A program made the translations under genes and the position numbers. The notes under the pieces were generated by a model, which made no database searches, was not told the DNA's origin, and saw only the letters and a program-made list of their open reading frames with translations. From positions 78,079,343-78,143,342 of the forward strand of contig NC_021674.1 of NCBI RefSeq assembly GCF_000247815.1: a stretch of 64,000 nucleotides of DNA. Reading direction: 5' to 3'. Within the stretch, counting starts at the first letter, position 1; every line of letters begins with the position of its first letter. The DNA comes from Ficedula albicollis (Eukaryota > Chordata > Aves > Passeriformes > Muscicapidae). Shown in pieces: positions 53,138 through 64,000 of the stretch.

Positions 53138-55085
53138 TCTGGAACAGCTGCAATCAAGATTCCCACTTGATTCACCACATGAAAAACAATATTTCTGTTC
53201 ACAAGATGGGCTATGTTTGGAGAACAAATTTTCAAGATCATGCACTTTTGAAAGCTAATTATTGACCCTGATGGACTCACCCTACACCTAAACATCCCAG
53301 TCCTGACCTAAGGCATTACTTAACCACCTATACTAAAGAAACAAATGAACAAAAACCAATATTTTTAAGTGTTTTAAATCAACCTCAAACAAATAAACCT
53401 GAGATTTTTTTTTTTTTAAATTGTAGTTGTCATCCCAGCAGGATTAGTAGCCTTGGCTGACATTTTGAGTAACACTTTGCAATTATTATGGTCACTTTAC
53501 TGTCCAATGTAAAGACAGTGAATAAAGCCAAGGTACTACCTTTTAGCCGACTCCGGTTTTCTAATTTTTGTTTTTTTTCTTTTTTCACAGGGTAGATAAC
53601 CTGGCCCTGACTTACAGTCTGGTAGGTCATGCTAAAAAACATTTTATATCATCATTGTCTCTCTGAAAAAGACATCAGACCTGAGAATTTTGGCATAGCA
53701 GGCAAAACATGAAACAGAATATTCTTGGTTTCTTCTGTTTAGATTCAAATATCTATAATGTATGCTTACCCTACTGTATTAAAAAAACCCCAAAAAACCA
53801 AAAAAAACCCACGTATTATGTCATTCAATATTTCCTCCCATGCCTGGATTCAAAATTATGTCCACAAGATTATTTTGATGTAGAGAGAAGTGACAGAACA
53901 CTATATTTGTGTTGACTTTATTTGGTGTGCAGCTTTCTCAGAAATTCTGATGATCAAGGATCAACAGCTCCGTAGTCAGGGTCCATCTTTTACAGCTATA
54001 GAACTCCTGTAAGTCTCTTGCAACAGAGCTTTCTAATTGGTAATAGGTTTTAGGGTTTTTTTCAATTTCACATACAAAAAAATCTTGCTGCAATTTTTTT
54101 CTGCCTCTATAGAAGTCGAATGGAGAAGGAATGCTAAATCTCATTTGAAAACACTGGGTGCTGGATAACAATTACATTAAGTCTGCAGTCAACAATGAGA
54201 ATGAGAGATCCAAGAGATCTGACTAGTGTACACCAATGCCCAGAATAAACCATTGACTTTTTAATCCAAATGAACATGATACATTTAATTTTAGATATTG
54301 GGATTCTATTTATGGAAGTCTGTTGATAACATATAATGACCAGCATTTTCCTGCTGGTTCACTCTCCCTCCCCCAGTTCAATCTCCAATTTTTTATTTTT
54401 AATTTGGTTCCTCTTATTTTCAAAAAGCCAGGGATCAGTATAAAGAAGTTCAAATTTTACCAGAAGTTTTATAGAAAACCAAATATGCTGGGTTTTTTCT
54501 TCTCCATAACACTATTTCAAATAGATATGCTAATTCCTTCAATCCATTCAGTATTCCCAGCATTGAATTGACGTTTATTGAAAATCTAGGGTCAAAGAAA
54601 ATGTATTATATTAAATCAACTTTCATAACAAACAGAGAAAAATTATTTTGGTAAGTTAAGTTTAGCCAAGGAAAATATATGCATGGAATTTATAAACACT
54701 ATTGAATAACGAGCTACAGTAGAACTATTTCATCATTGTCCTGACAAACAGAAATTCTCAGTAACATCCAATTTCTTCCCTCAACTGTAACCACTGTAAC
54801 CTCACTGACTTCAATTTAAAATTGCCACAGAATTTACATTTGGATAAAGATGCGTTCCCAAGGACCAGTATGTCGTTCCTACATGTTAATCTCTCTCTTC
54901 TTCAGACTGAAAAAGCCACTTATGGGATGCAATATCTCATCTCCTCCCATGGCAAGGATGCAAGCTGTCCATGATTCCAGACACACTTGTTAGAAGAGGT
55001 GGTGTTTGCTCAGGGGTTTGTTTTGGTTTGCAGCAAGCTGTGTCTGCAGCTGAAAAGACAAATTCACATTGATATTTTTTATAGT
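53138..55085. other. Non-coding AT-rich DNA
   Basis: Nothing recognised on either strand beyond short homopolymers (for example T13 near 53406). Confidence 0.5.
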
Positions 55086-55189
55086 CTTTTTAGCTCTATT
55101 TATGTGAGAAATACGTGTCTTTATTCTCTATCTAATACTTTTTAGCTCTATTTATGTGAGAAATACGTGCCTTTATTCACTATCTAATG
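55086..55189. repeat. 52-bp tandem duplication, 2 copies
   Basis: Copies start 'ctttttagctctatttatgt' at 55086 and 55138 and differ at about two sites (gtgtct/gtgcct, ttctct/ttcact). Confidence 0.95.
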
Positions 55190-55742
55190 TAATGATCCTA
55201 TGTGATTGAGGAAGTGAAGGAAAAGTAAGATGACGATCTATACCTACAAATATTTGTTCTCAGGAGCCTTCTCCATATCTTCGTCTCTTCTATGGAAATC
55301 AAACTCTCTTTTCTTACACATTGTAGCAGGAAAATGATTAAAGGGAATAAAATAATTTTGGGTGTGAATGCCCATTGGAGGGATTAAGTTTATTCCCATG
55401 GGCTGCTCACCTCATATATGAGTAAATATCTATGGCCACTACTTTTCCTATGTCCTGTCAGAAGATGGAAATACGGGAATCAGTTCTGTCAAGAGTATCT
55501 TTCCCTCCTTTCTTTCTCAGATTTCAGTATTTCTGACATCAGATCTTACTTAGAAACCTTGCCTCTTCTTTGCTGAGCAATTTATTTCTTTTGTACTTTC
55601 ATAAACAATCTAGAAGTTGTGGTTGAGGTTCACTTCTTATTAAGTTACTGTGTGGACAGTTTATTAATTTTGTCTCAGGATGTGAAGTTACTATTGATTT
55701 GCCTAGAAATCTTTCTTTAGAGAATTTTGGGGTATTCCTCAA

Positions 55743-55780
55743 NNNNNNNNNNNNNNNNNNNNNNNNNNNNNNNNNNNNNN
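55743..55780. other. Assembly gap (38 N)
   Basis: A run of N directly followed by a run of 34 A (55781-55814) and a further A/G-rich stretch to about 55841. The gap probably marks failure in the homopolymer, and the true A-run length is unknown. Confidence 0.98.
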
Positions 55781-55826
<46 letters not shown>

Positions 55827-55841
55827 GAAGAAAAAAAGAAA
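55781..55841. repeat. Poly(A) and A/G-rich low-complexity run
   Basis: 34 A followed by A runs broken by single G. It could be the tail of a retroposed sequence hidden by the gap, but nothing visible supports that. Confidence 0.9.
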
Positions 55842-56450
55842 GATTGACAGATAAGCCCTACTGACTAAAGTTTCTGACTTTTAAATTTTTCTCTCCTTTG
55901 GATGAGGAAGCAATGTCTGCAGAGATCCTAAATAGAAATTTCCTTGCTACTCCAAAGCTTTCGTTAGATTATTCTAAAATCAATAAGAGAAATAAAAGGA
56001 GGAGGAATGAAGAAAATATCCTTTATTTGAAATATCTTGCACAGTGTAAGGTAGTGTCTCCTAAAATAATTTTTGACAAATTGTCCACTTATTTACTTCA
56101 AAGTCTGATCTAACTCATCTTATCTAGCATGTTTTCAGGCAATAATGTGTGTTTTCATGCAGATCACAGAAATCACCAAGCTGGTCGCCAAATCTAGAGT
56201 AGTCTTGCAGCTGGAAATTGCCTGGGGGGGTATGACTAAATATTGCCACCAGGAAAAAAAATTACTCAACTGAAAAACTCACTATTTCCATAGAAGTCTG
56301 ACAGAGAGGACACTTCCCTTCCTAACCTCAAATCTTGCAGCTCTGCCAGGATCTGAGCTGTAAATTACCACTGAAGCACTTAAAAGATGTTTTCCATCAC
56401 ATCCCAGATCTGCCCCAGTCATTGTCTCATCTTTATTATTTCAAAAGAAA
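55842..56450. other. Non-coding DNA
   Basis: Nothing recognised. Confidence 0.5.
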
Positions 56451-56596
56451 GGACTTGCAGGGGTTCAGGAAGGAGTAGATAATCGAAACAGAATTGGAAT
56501 ATGTTCATCTAGTTGTGCTTTGGGGACTTGCAGGGGTTCAGGAAGGAGTAGATAATCAAAACAGAATTGGAATATGTTCACCTAGTTGTGCTTTGG
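56451..56596. repeat. 73-bp tandem duplication, 2 copies
   Basis: Copies start 'ggacttgcaggggttcagga' at 56451 and 56524, with two substitutions (tcg/tca and catct/cacct). Confidence 0.96.
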
Positions 56597-59294
56597 GAAA
56601 AGTATTGCTGAATTTGGGTGGTTGAAATGCTGAGGCATGACATCTGATTGATGTTGTTATCCCAGTGTAGATCTGCACATCCTGTGAAACCCTGTTAGTG
56701 CTGGCATGGAGAGGAGATGAACACAGGGGCCAAAAAAAAAAACACACTAACAAGAAGAAAACCATGATGTTTAAATTATTGCTTACAGAGGCTATTTAGC
56801 AGCTCTAGAAGAATCAGACTGAAAAACTACTTTAAAGGAAATCTTGCATCTTAAAAAAGTAATTTCAAATGATGCTGAGTTCAGCATTACTCTATGTAAG
56901 TTGCTTTAATATCTCTCTTTCAAATTCATGTGCAGAGATCTCACCTGAAGCTGCTTAAATGCTGATGGCTATTAAACACGTGAATGAAAAGCAGATTACT
57001 TAGAGAATAATTAACCAGTAATTAAAGACTAATTAAACTGAGAGGCCCTGGAAAAAAAATGGCAACAGTTAACTCATGGTACAAAATGCTGTCTTTCTGT
57101 TTCAGACAGAATCAAGAAAAGAAAGTTTTTACATAGAATTTCAATATCTGTAAAGAGTACAGTTACATAGGAATCAAAATAGTGAAGAATGGTTGTTACT
57201 GCAAGTCACAGTATTCAGGGAGTTGTTAAAAAGCAAAATTTAGAGAGGTCAGAAGTACAAATAAGCTATGAAGACCATGTTTTAAGAAAACCTGGAAGCT
57301 GATCTTAAAGTGTTGAAAACTAGAGTTCCTCCAGAGAAGGGAACAAAAGAACAATATTTGCTGCTTCTCAGAAATATTTCTGAGGGTTAATGATTTCTTT
57401 ACAAGAATTATCAGTAAGTTTTAATGGGAATCAATACTACTTTGAGGCAATGAAAAAGATTTACCGAGTTCCAGTTTTGCACTTCATTATGAGCTATTGA
57501 CATCAAATTTTAAAGGCAAATTTTTTAAAAAATGGCTATATGTTATGTATAGAAAAGGGAACTATTTAATTTCAATCATTTCTGTCATTTATTAGCTGCT
57601 TGTTTCTCCTATCTGTAAGAAGCTGTCTCTGGTGGTCCTCTAGTGCTTTTTCTGAATATAGTTGAAGGCTTGGATATGTACATAGAAGTATTGAAAGAAC
57701 TCTCCATCACCAGCACAGGGTTTTTCTCCTACCATTTCTAGATCACTCTCATTACAGTTAAAAGGAAATGATAAATCTCAAAGTATTATCCAAATGCAGT
57801 CCAGCTGATGTTAGAAAATTCCATTCTATTACTTAGTTTTTACTGTATCTGTTGAGTGTTTTAAATAGTGACATTTTAAACTTGAGGGGGAAAAAAAGCA
57901 AGAAAAATACCAGACATCCAAGGAAGGAAGAAATTAAATTCCTTTTACACTTTGGCTATTATTAATATTCTGCACCTAAAACACAGGTAATCAGCTGCAG
58001 CATGGGTGTTCAGTGGTCTGCTCACTAAGCTCACTAAGGCTTGTCTTACATACGTCTTTAAAAAACTGGGGATTATGCAGGATGTGGTTGTCTATCACAG
58101 CACCTTCCCACAGTGTCATGTTACTGAAAAACATTTATTTCACAGACATAACCCAAGTGGGTAGAAGAGTACAAATATTTTGCCTTCCTTCCACATTAAT
58201 ACTAGATGAAATTATGTATTGTTAACATGGAGGGATTTGTCAGTGTTTTTGAGATTCCATACGAACAGACTATTTTTTTTAAAGTAAAACATTAAACTAC
58301 ATATGTTTTCCTATGCTTTGTGCCTGTGATTTATAGTATTCCCATTACAAATTCCATGACAAATCCTGAGCTCATTCAGAGTAGATAATGTAGTCCTGAA
58401 CTGACAGGAAGATTGCTGCCTCGTTAGTCTGCAGTCCCACATGAAGTCACACACATGTTGACCCTAAGACTCAGCAGGCAGCTCTGGAAAAACCACCAAA
58501 GTTGTTCTCACAGCATAAAGATAAACAGATGGGTGTATATTTGTAAAACATGGTTCTTAAGTTATTCCATTTTTGGATGACATGACAAGGTGATATCTTT
58601 TCTGTGCAGTCCCACAGAGAAAGTGTCAGAGACTTTCTGTAACATTGACTGGTTCTGATTTGTAGTATGTCTCTGATGCTCTTTAAGAACATAAGGGTAG
58701 TGCAGAGATGAATCAAAGCTGAGTTTGTATGATATAAAGAAAATTATCCACTCCCTCAGCAAGAGTACTGCTGATGTTCCCCATTAGTTCACATTTCCCT
58801 ATAAGGAGTTACCAATATGTGCTTAACACTTTAGGAAGCAGAAGGTGTGGGTTTTTTGAGTTGATTACAGGGAGATAATTGTGTATGAGGCTGAACTATT
58901 GGTAGGACTATCTAGGAACAAAGGGAACTAAAAAAAAATTTTCCAATATAGTGATAGTATTGACAACATTAGTGTATGACAATATCTCGTGCCAGGAAGT
59001 TAATAACATGTCATAGAAAAAAAATAAAAATAACCAAGCTGCATTATATTGTCTCTAACAGCAGAAAGGATTAAGAAAAAACAAAGAAGGAATCTTTAAA
59101 TCATTTGGTTTTCAGTCTGAATTTTCATTTGACCGAATGAAAATTTGCACAGATTTTGGAATATTAAATAACCTGAAAGGTCCTTCTTCCCCTTCCCTGC
59201 ACGTTGCCATTAGTCTCTTATATTGGTGGTACTTGGGAACCTGCGCAAAATATACAAATTTTAATTGAAAAGATGGAGTTGTCAAAGATAGAAG
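56597..59294. other. Non-coding AT-rich DNA
   Basis: No gene recognised. The part 56850-57060 has several TAATT/AATTA words (57008-57040) in repeat-free sequence and could be a conserved non-coding element. A 10-bp tandem ('gctcactaag') lies near 58020-58038. Confidence 0.45.
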
Positions 59295-59410
59295 AATTCA
59301 GGATGGAAACACTGGATTGCATTATGTTGCCTCAAATTGTTGGGAAAATGAAAATTCAGGATGGAAACACTGGATTGCATTATATTGCCTCAAATTGTTG
59401 GGAAAATGAA
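59295..59410. repeat. 58-bp tandem duplication, 2 copies
   Basis: Copies start 'aattcaggatggaaacactg' at 59295 and 59353 and differ at one site (ttatgttg/ttatattg). Confidence 0.96.
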
Positions 59411-60754
59411 CAAAATATTCTAAATGGCTGCTTAAAAATGCTTTTTTCATTTCATTATCAGAACAATTTCTTTTAATGTTGAAATCCAAAGGCATTCTGA
59501 AAAAAAAAAGTTGACTTAATCCCAACAAAGATTTGTTTGTGTTCAATTTGCTTTCATTGCTCCTTTTTTCTACTTTGAGATTTACTTAAGGACAGGAAAT
59601 AATATAAATCTCCAGATAATTCATCAAATCAAATCAAAAGCATTATTTCCTGCCCTGTTCTTCTTACTCCGGCCTATGCTTTCTTTAGCTCTGTGGTACA
59701 AACATTGGCTCTTACTTGCTCCAAAAATTCCTGGGGCAATCATATTTCGGACAAAAGAGAAAAAAAACCCACAAATATTTACTCTCCAGTGGTGTAAACC
59801 AGCTTATCTCCTTGTATTTGCAAGGAACTATAGTTCTACAACTGAAGATATAAACAAATGCATTCCATTTGATTGGTATTTAAAATCTTCCTTGAGCTGC
59901 AGTTATGTTTCTGAATTCAGAATTTGCCCCAAAAGTACGTGCTATTCCCTGTGTGGATTTCTCTAATGTTTATTATTCACAACTTGCACAATGGCATAGT
60001 ATGTGTCATATTATCCAATGTTTGGGATCTAACCCACATCACAGATGAAAGTGAATCTTGCTGCTAGGAAATACTCTAGCTCTCAGAGGTGCATGTCATC
60101 TTTCTTCTTCAGTTCAAAAGTAAATAATGAGGCAGGCAAAAAGGCTGAGTGTTTCAGAGGCCATGCAGTCATCTACATATTGAAGGGAGATCAGCTTAGG
60201 ATCCATTTCCTTAGGTTGTTCACTACAAAGTGAAAGCCTGACATGACAACTGAATTCTGGCTCAGAAAAGCATGTATTATTAGGTAAGCTCTGAAACCAG
60301 TGATTTTTTTATTATTATTTTTTATTTTTTTTACAAGCTGAGAGGAGCAAGTTGCTGTCTAATTTTAGGCACAATTTAGCAGTAAGAATATTTTATCTTC
60401 ATTACACAGAGTTCCTCTCATATGAAAACAGCAATGAAAAGCAAAACAACAATAGGAAACTCTGAAATGCACCATGCTGTTGTGAGTCATCAGGTAAGCT
60501 ACCCTCATGTGGTGATCTGAAGAGTTCAAGTGAACTCAAACTAACCTAGAGAAACAACTCCATGAGCTCCAGCTTACAGGAAAGAAAGGTTGTGTGGGGA
60601 AGCCTCCTGTAATACTTCCATTATCCAAAACATATGTGACTCTAGTTTTAACACCTTTTTAAAACAATGCCGCTTTTAGGTGTCATGCTCAATAAAACAC
60701 TTGTTCTCCAAAACTCAGAATGAATTAGAGAAAGAAGGAGAAATAAAAGCCACA
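59411..60754. other. Non-coding AT-rich DNA
   Basis: Nothing recognised on either strand. If the minus-strand terminal exon to the right is real, this is the DNA downstream of its poly(A) site. Confidence 0.45.
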
Positions 60755-61949
60755 CTTTTTATCATTACATTTTTATTGAAATTTAAACACCCAAGTGAAA
60801 GAGATTTACATAAAAGAATTTGACCTACACGATATACCATACATGATTGAAAATTGCTTTGCCATTCTTTATAAAGTCTCAGCTTGACTGGCAGATAGAA
60901 TGTAAAAGCAATATATGAGCTCTGCTTTTGTTTAAATTTGTACTCCTACGTGTCAAATACTATTATATATTCTTGATTAATATTTTACAACAGCAAAGAC
61001 ATTAGTTCAGCATCATTCCAAAGAATAACTCAACATGCCACAACAGGCAGATTTTGGATTCTTTACTTAACCTTTTATGTAGTCAAGCTTTTAGGACTTA
61101 AAACATAAACAAAAGTCAATGGCAATATTTTTGCTGAAAATCAAGGAGACTTGAATCATAATTTTTAATAGTTTTTTTTTTTAATTTAATGAAACTTTTA
61201 AAGTATCTGTAAACTTCAAGGGAGTTAGGCATCTAATTTCCCTAAGTAAATTTTGGAAATCCACATTTCTACTTCATAAAAAGTATGATTAATGGGACTT
61301 CACAGTGTATTTATCTCTCTATTGCTTTCATTGCAATAAACAGAAAAAAAGTACAAATTTCAAATTGGTCTCAGATTTCATGCATAATGATTGTTATTTT
61401 AAGTAATATAGATTATTTTCTTTCAAAACACGATAGACTCGATTAGTTTTGTACAAACGATAAAACCAGAAAGAAATGCAGTTTCCAAAGTTTGCCTTCA
61501 AAATATCCACGCTAGCAAGAGTTTCAGTCCACTTTATACAAGTATTAGAGATTATTACCAGCGTAAAGCTGAGCTACACTGTTCTAAGATTTTCAAATAA
61601 CAAGCAACAACATAAAAATAGAGGAAGGAATGACTCAAAGTCTTTGTTAGAATTTCTTGTAGATCTGGTTATATCCAAAAGTTGGAATGACAGGTAAACA
61701 GGTAAAACCATAATAAAATAAGAAGAATATTGACAGTGATTGCAATGAATGAAGTACAGCATCAAGCTTCACTTGATATCATTTACAATTACAAAAGAAT
61801 CTAAAATTCTGTGGGAATTTTACACAAAAGTCTTATATCTTTGACAATTTAGTTAACTGTCAAAAACACATCTATTGGTTTATAAGCTGGCTACTGAAAC
61901 CAGTGAAGAGGTCCGTCTGAAGAGCAGTTAGTAAATCCAAAAACTATTT
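60755..61949 (-). other. Candidate terminal exon and 3' UTR (weak)
   Basis: On the minus strand a strong acceptor-like site (a pyrimidine tract from about 61969 ending in TTTTAG at 61950) is followed by an open end of 18 codons, IVFGFTNCSSDGPLHWFQ, with a stop at 61891-61893. About 1.1 kb of repeat-free AT-rich sequence follows, then AATAAA (60777-60772) and a GTGTGG-rich downstream element (60757-60752), the layout of a 3' UTR. The peptide matches no family I know. The other two frames stop after one or six codons. Both the acceptor and the poly(A) signal could occur by chance in AT-rich DNA. Confidence 0.3.
60772..60777 (-). terminator. Possible poly(A) signal AATAAA
   Basis: AATAAA on the minus strand with a GT/T-rich stretch about 15-30 bases downstream. 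It is meaningful only if the candidate terminal exon is real, because the hexamer is frequent in AT-rich DNA. Confidence 0.3.
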
Positions 61950-62063
61950 CTAAAAGAGGGAGAGAGAAATTTGTACCTGAATATCTGAATAGTGGTGAGT
62001 GAAAACCCTCCAATAAGAGTAGAAGGAAGCAACCCCACTGAATTGTGAGAAACAAAAAAGATC

Positions 62064-62087
62064 AACCAACCAACCAACAACAACAAC
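62064..62087. repeat. (AACC)n and (AAC)n patch leading into the microsatellite
   Basis: Four AACC-type units are followed by four AAC units, a stepwise change of motif that ends in the long AAAAC tract. Confidence 0.85.
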
Positions 62088-63020
62088 AAAACAAAACAAA
62101 ACAAAACAAAACAAAACAAAACAAAACAAAACAAAACAAAACAAAACAAAACAAAACAAAACAAAACAAAACAAAACAAAACAAAACAAAACAAAACAAA
62201 ACAAAACAAAACAAAACAAAACAAAACAAAACAAAACAAAACAAAACAAAACAAAACAAAACAAAACAAAACAAAACAAAACAAAACAAAACAAAACAAA
62301 ACAAAACAAAACAAAACAAAACAAAACAAAACAAAACAAAACAAAACAAAACAAAACAAAACAAAACAAAACAAAACAAAACAAAACAAAACAAAACAAA
62401 ACAAAACAAAACAAAACAAAACAAAACAAAACAAAACAAAACAAAACAAAACAAAACAAAACAAAACAAAACAAAACAAAACAAAACAAAACAAAACAAA
62501 ACAAAACAAAACAAAACAAAACAAAACAAAACAAAACAAAACAAAACAAAACAAAACAAAACAAAACAAAACAAAACAAAACAAAACAAAACAAAACAAA
62601 ACAAAACAAAACAAAACAAAACAAAACAAAACAAAACAAAACAAAACAAAACAAAACAAAACAAAACAAAACAAAACAAAACAAAACAAAACAAAACAAA
62701 ACAAAACAAAACAAAACAAAACAAAACAAAACAAAACAAAACAAAACAAAACAAAACAAAACAAAACAAAACAAAACAAAACAAAACAAAACAAAACAAA
62801 ACAAAACAAAACAAAACAAAACAAAACAAAACAAAACAAAACAAAACAAAACAAAACAAAACAAAACAAAACAAAACAAAACAAAACAAAACAAAACAAA
62901 ACAAAACAAAACAAAACAAAACAAAACAAAACAAAACAAAACAAAACAAAACAAAACAAAACAAAACAAAACAAAACAAAGCAAAGCAAAGCAAAACAAA
63001 ACAAAACAAAACAAAACAAA
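62088..63020. repeat. (AAAAC)n pentanucleotide microsatellite, about 186 units
   Basis: About 930 bp of AAAAC that is perfect except for three AAAGC-type units near 62981-62992. The purity suggests recent expansion. Long frames on both strands across it (up to 398 codons) are translations of the repeat and not genes. The true length is uncertain because the assembler may not have resolved it. Confidence 0.97.
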
Positions 63021-64000
63021 AAAAACGCAAAAAACCACACACACAGGAAAAAAAACCAAAACGGCACTGGAAGAATGAATACTTCTCTAAGAAACTCAGT
63101 GATAAGCCACAAAAGTACTAACAACCATTTTTAGGGGCAGGGCTGGAGAATGTGAGGATAGGGCTGGACAAAGGGTACAAGTGTGAGCACACAGGACACA
63201 CACCTACTTGTACATTGTCAAGCTCCATGAGTAATGAAGATGGTTGGAGGTGAAACAGGAATTGAGGGCAGCAGAACTTACTGCAAGGAGCGTTTAAGAA
63301 TCGAGCCACCTCAAATATAATCTTGGAAATAAAGCTAAATATGGACATTTTGTGATAGAGCAGAGAAAAATAAAGGCTCTGATAGACAATAAAGAAGAAG
63401 AAACATAGCAAAATATGTTGTATTTTCTGAAATAACAATGTTGTACCACTATGTTTTGATTGAGGCTTTGTTGTTGAAAACATGAGTGTATTAAATTTTA
63501 GAGTTTTGCACCTTCAATCTGAAAAAAGAATATATATTTATATGTGAAGTTCACCAGTACACCACAAAAATGAAAACACAGAAATAAATTAAGTTTAAAT
63601 ATTTAGAAAACCTAACATCAAAATAAAAATGTATATCTTCATGAACATGAAATAATAATCCTAAATACTTGTAATTACTGAAGAGAAAGAATTCTATTTT
63701 TTTTTATATTTTCAAATACATTTCAATGCAAAATTGCCTAATTTGACCAAATATTCTAGTAAGAGTAAGACTAAGCATTTTTCATTTTTTTCACTGTATG
63801 TTTTCAATCCCATTAGTAATGTCGTTGTTTAAAGTGTTGTTCACTTACGAGGTCAAATAGGGATTTAAATATATAATCATCATTATGTAGCTCAACATTT
63901 AAAGTCAAGGTTGTAGGAAATGTCTGCTATAAGAGTGGAGTAGCTGGATTTAGTGAACGCAGAAATATTTCATTTTCCCATTATTTCTAAGTTTCAGGTT
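63021..64000. other. Non-coding AT-rich DNA
   Basis: Nothing recognised. A 121-codon minus-strand frame at 63118-63483 shows no known domain and no exon signals that I trust. Confidence 0.5.

Noticed and set aside
61928..63124. Frames of 326-398 codons with LFCFV or KQNKT repeats
   Set aside because: They are translations of the (AAAAC)n microsatellite, with no unique domain on either side.

Overview
This window looks like AT-rich, non-coding DNA from a bird, possibly a passerine. The host call rests on mobile-element remnants. There are six fragments of CR1, the dominant LINE of birds and reptiles, and three of them keep a CR1-type 3' end: near-intact ATTCTATG repeats at 571-588 and 33028-33053, and the degenerate 3'-end sequence at 29681 on the minus strand. 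There is also one LTR resembling the ERVL-type LTRs common in birds. I find no bacterial-style genes, no CRISPR array, and no tRNA or rRNA that I can recognise. No protein-coding gene is convincing. The longest open frames are translations of homopolymers, a microsatellite or a run of N.

Layout. 1-590 is the 3' part of a CR1. 591-8690 is mostly unique AT-rich DNA with a 697-bp assembly gap (6561-7257). 8690-10094 is a repeat-dense patch: a 124-bp tandem duplication, a 453-bp pure C run, and an LTR on the minus strand. 10095-24510 is unique DNA with one 82-bp C run and two local duplications. 24547-25770 is a 1,224-bp pure C run flanked by a 22-bp direct repeat and a G-quadruplex motif. 27854-28102 is a three-copy repeat. 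29681-34550 is a cluster of four CR1 fragments, the largest about 1.6 kb with two internal tandem duplications. 39072-39273 is a three-copy repeat apparently derived from a MIR SINE. 42688-43763 is a ~539-bp unit present twice without a substitution. 51295-51730 is a minus-strand CR1, and 53050-53137 a MIR-like piece. A 38-bp gap lies at 55743-55780. 62088-63020 is a nearly pure (AAAAC)n microsatellite of about 186 units.

Two themes stand out. First, about seventeen local tandem duplications (units of 25-540 bp, 2-3 copies) are scattered through the window and cover roughly 4 kb. They hit unique DNA and old transposons alike. Most copies differ by a few substitutions, so they are probably real, but the 539-bp pair could be a false duplication. 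Second, the long C runs sit between duplicated flanks and are most simply read as assembly or gap-filling artefacts.

The only gene candidate is weak: a possible terminal exon and 3' UTR on the minus strand (about 60755-61949). It has a strong splice-acceptor-like site, an 18-residue open end and a plausible poly(A) signal. If real, the (AAAAC)n tract would lie in the intron just upstream. I found no undescribed biological system that I can defend.
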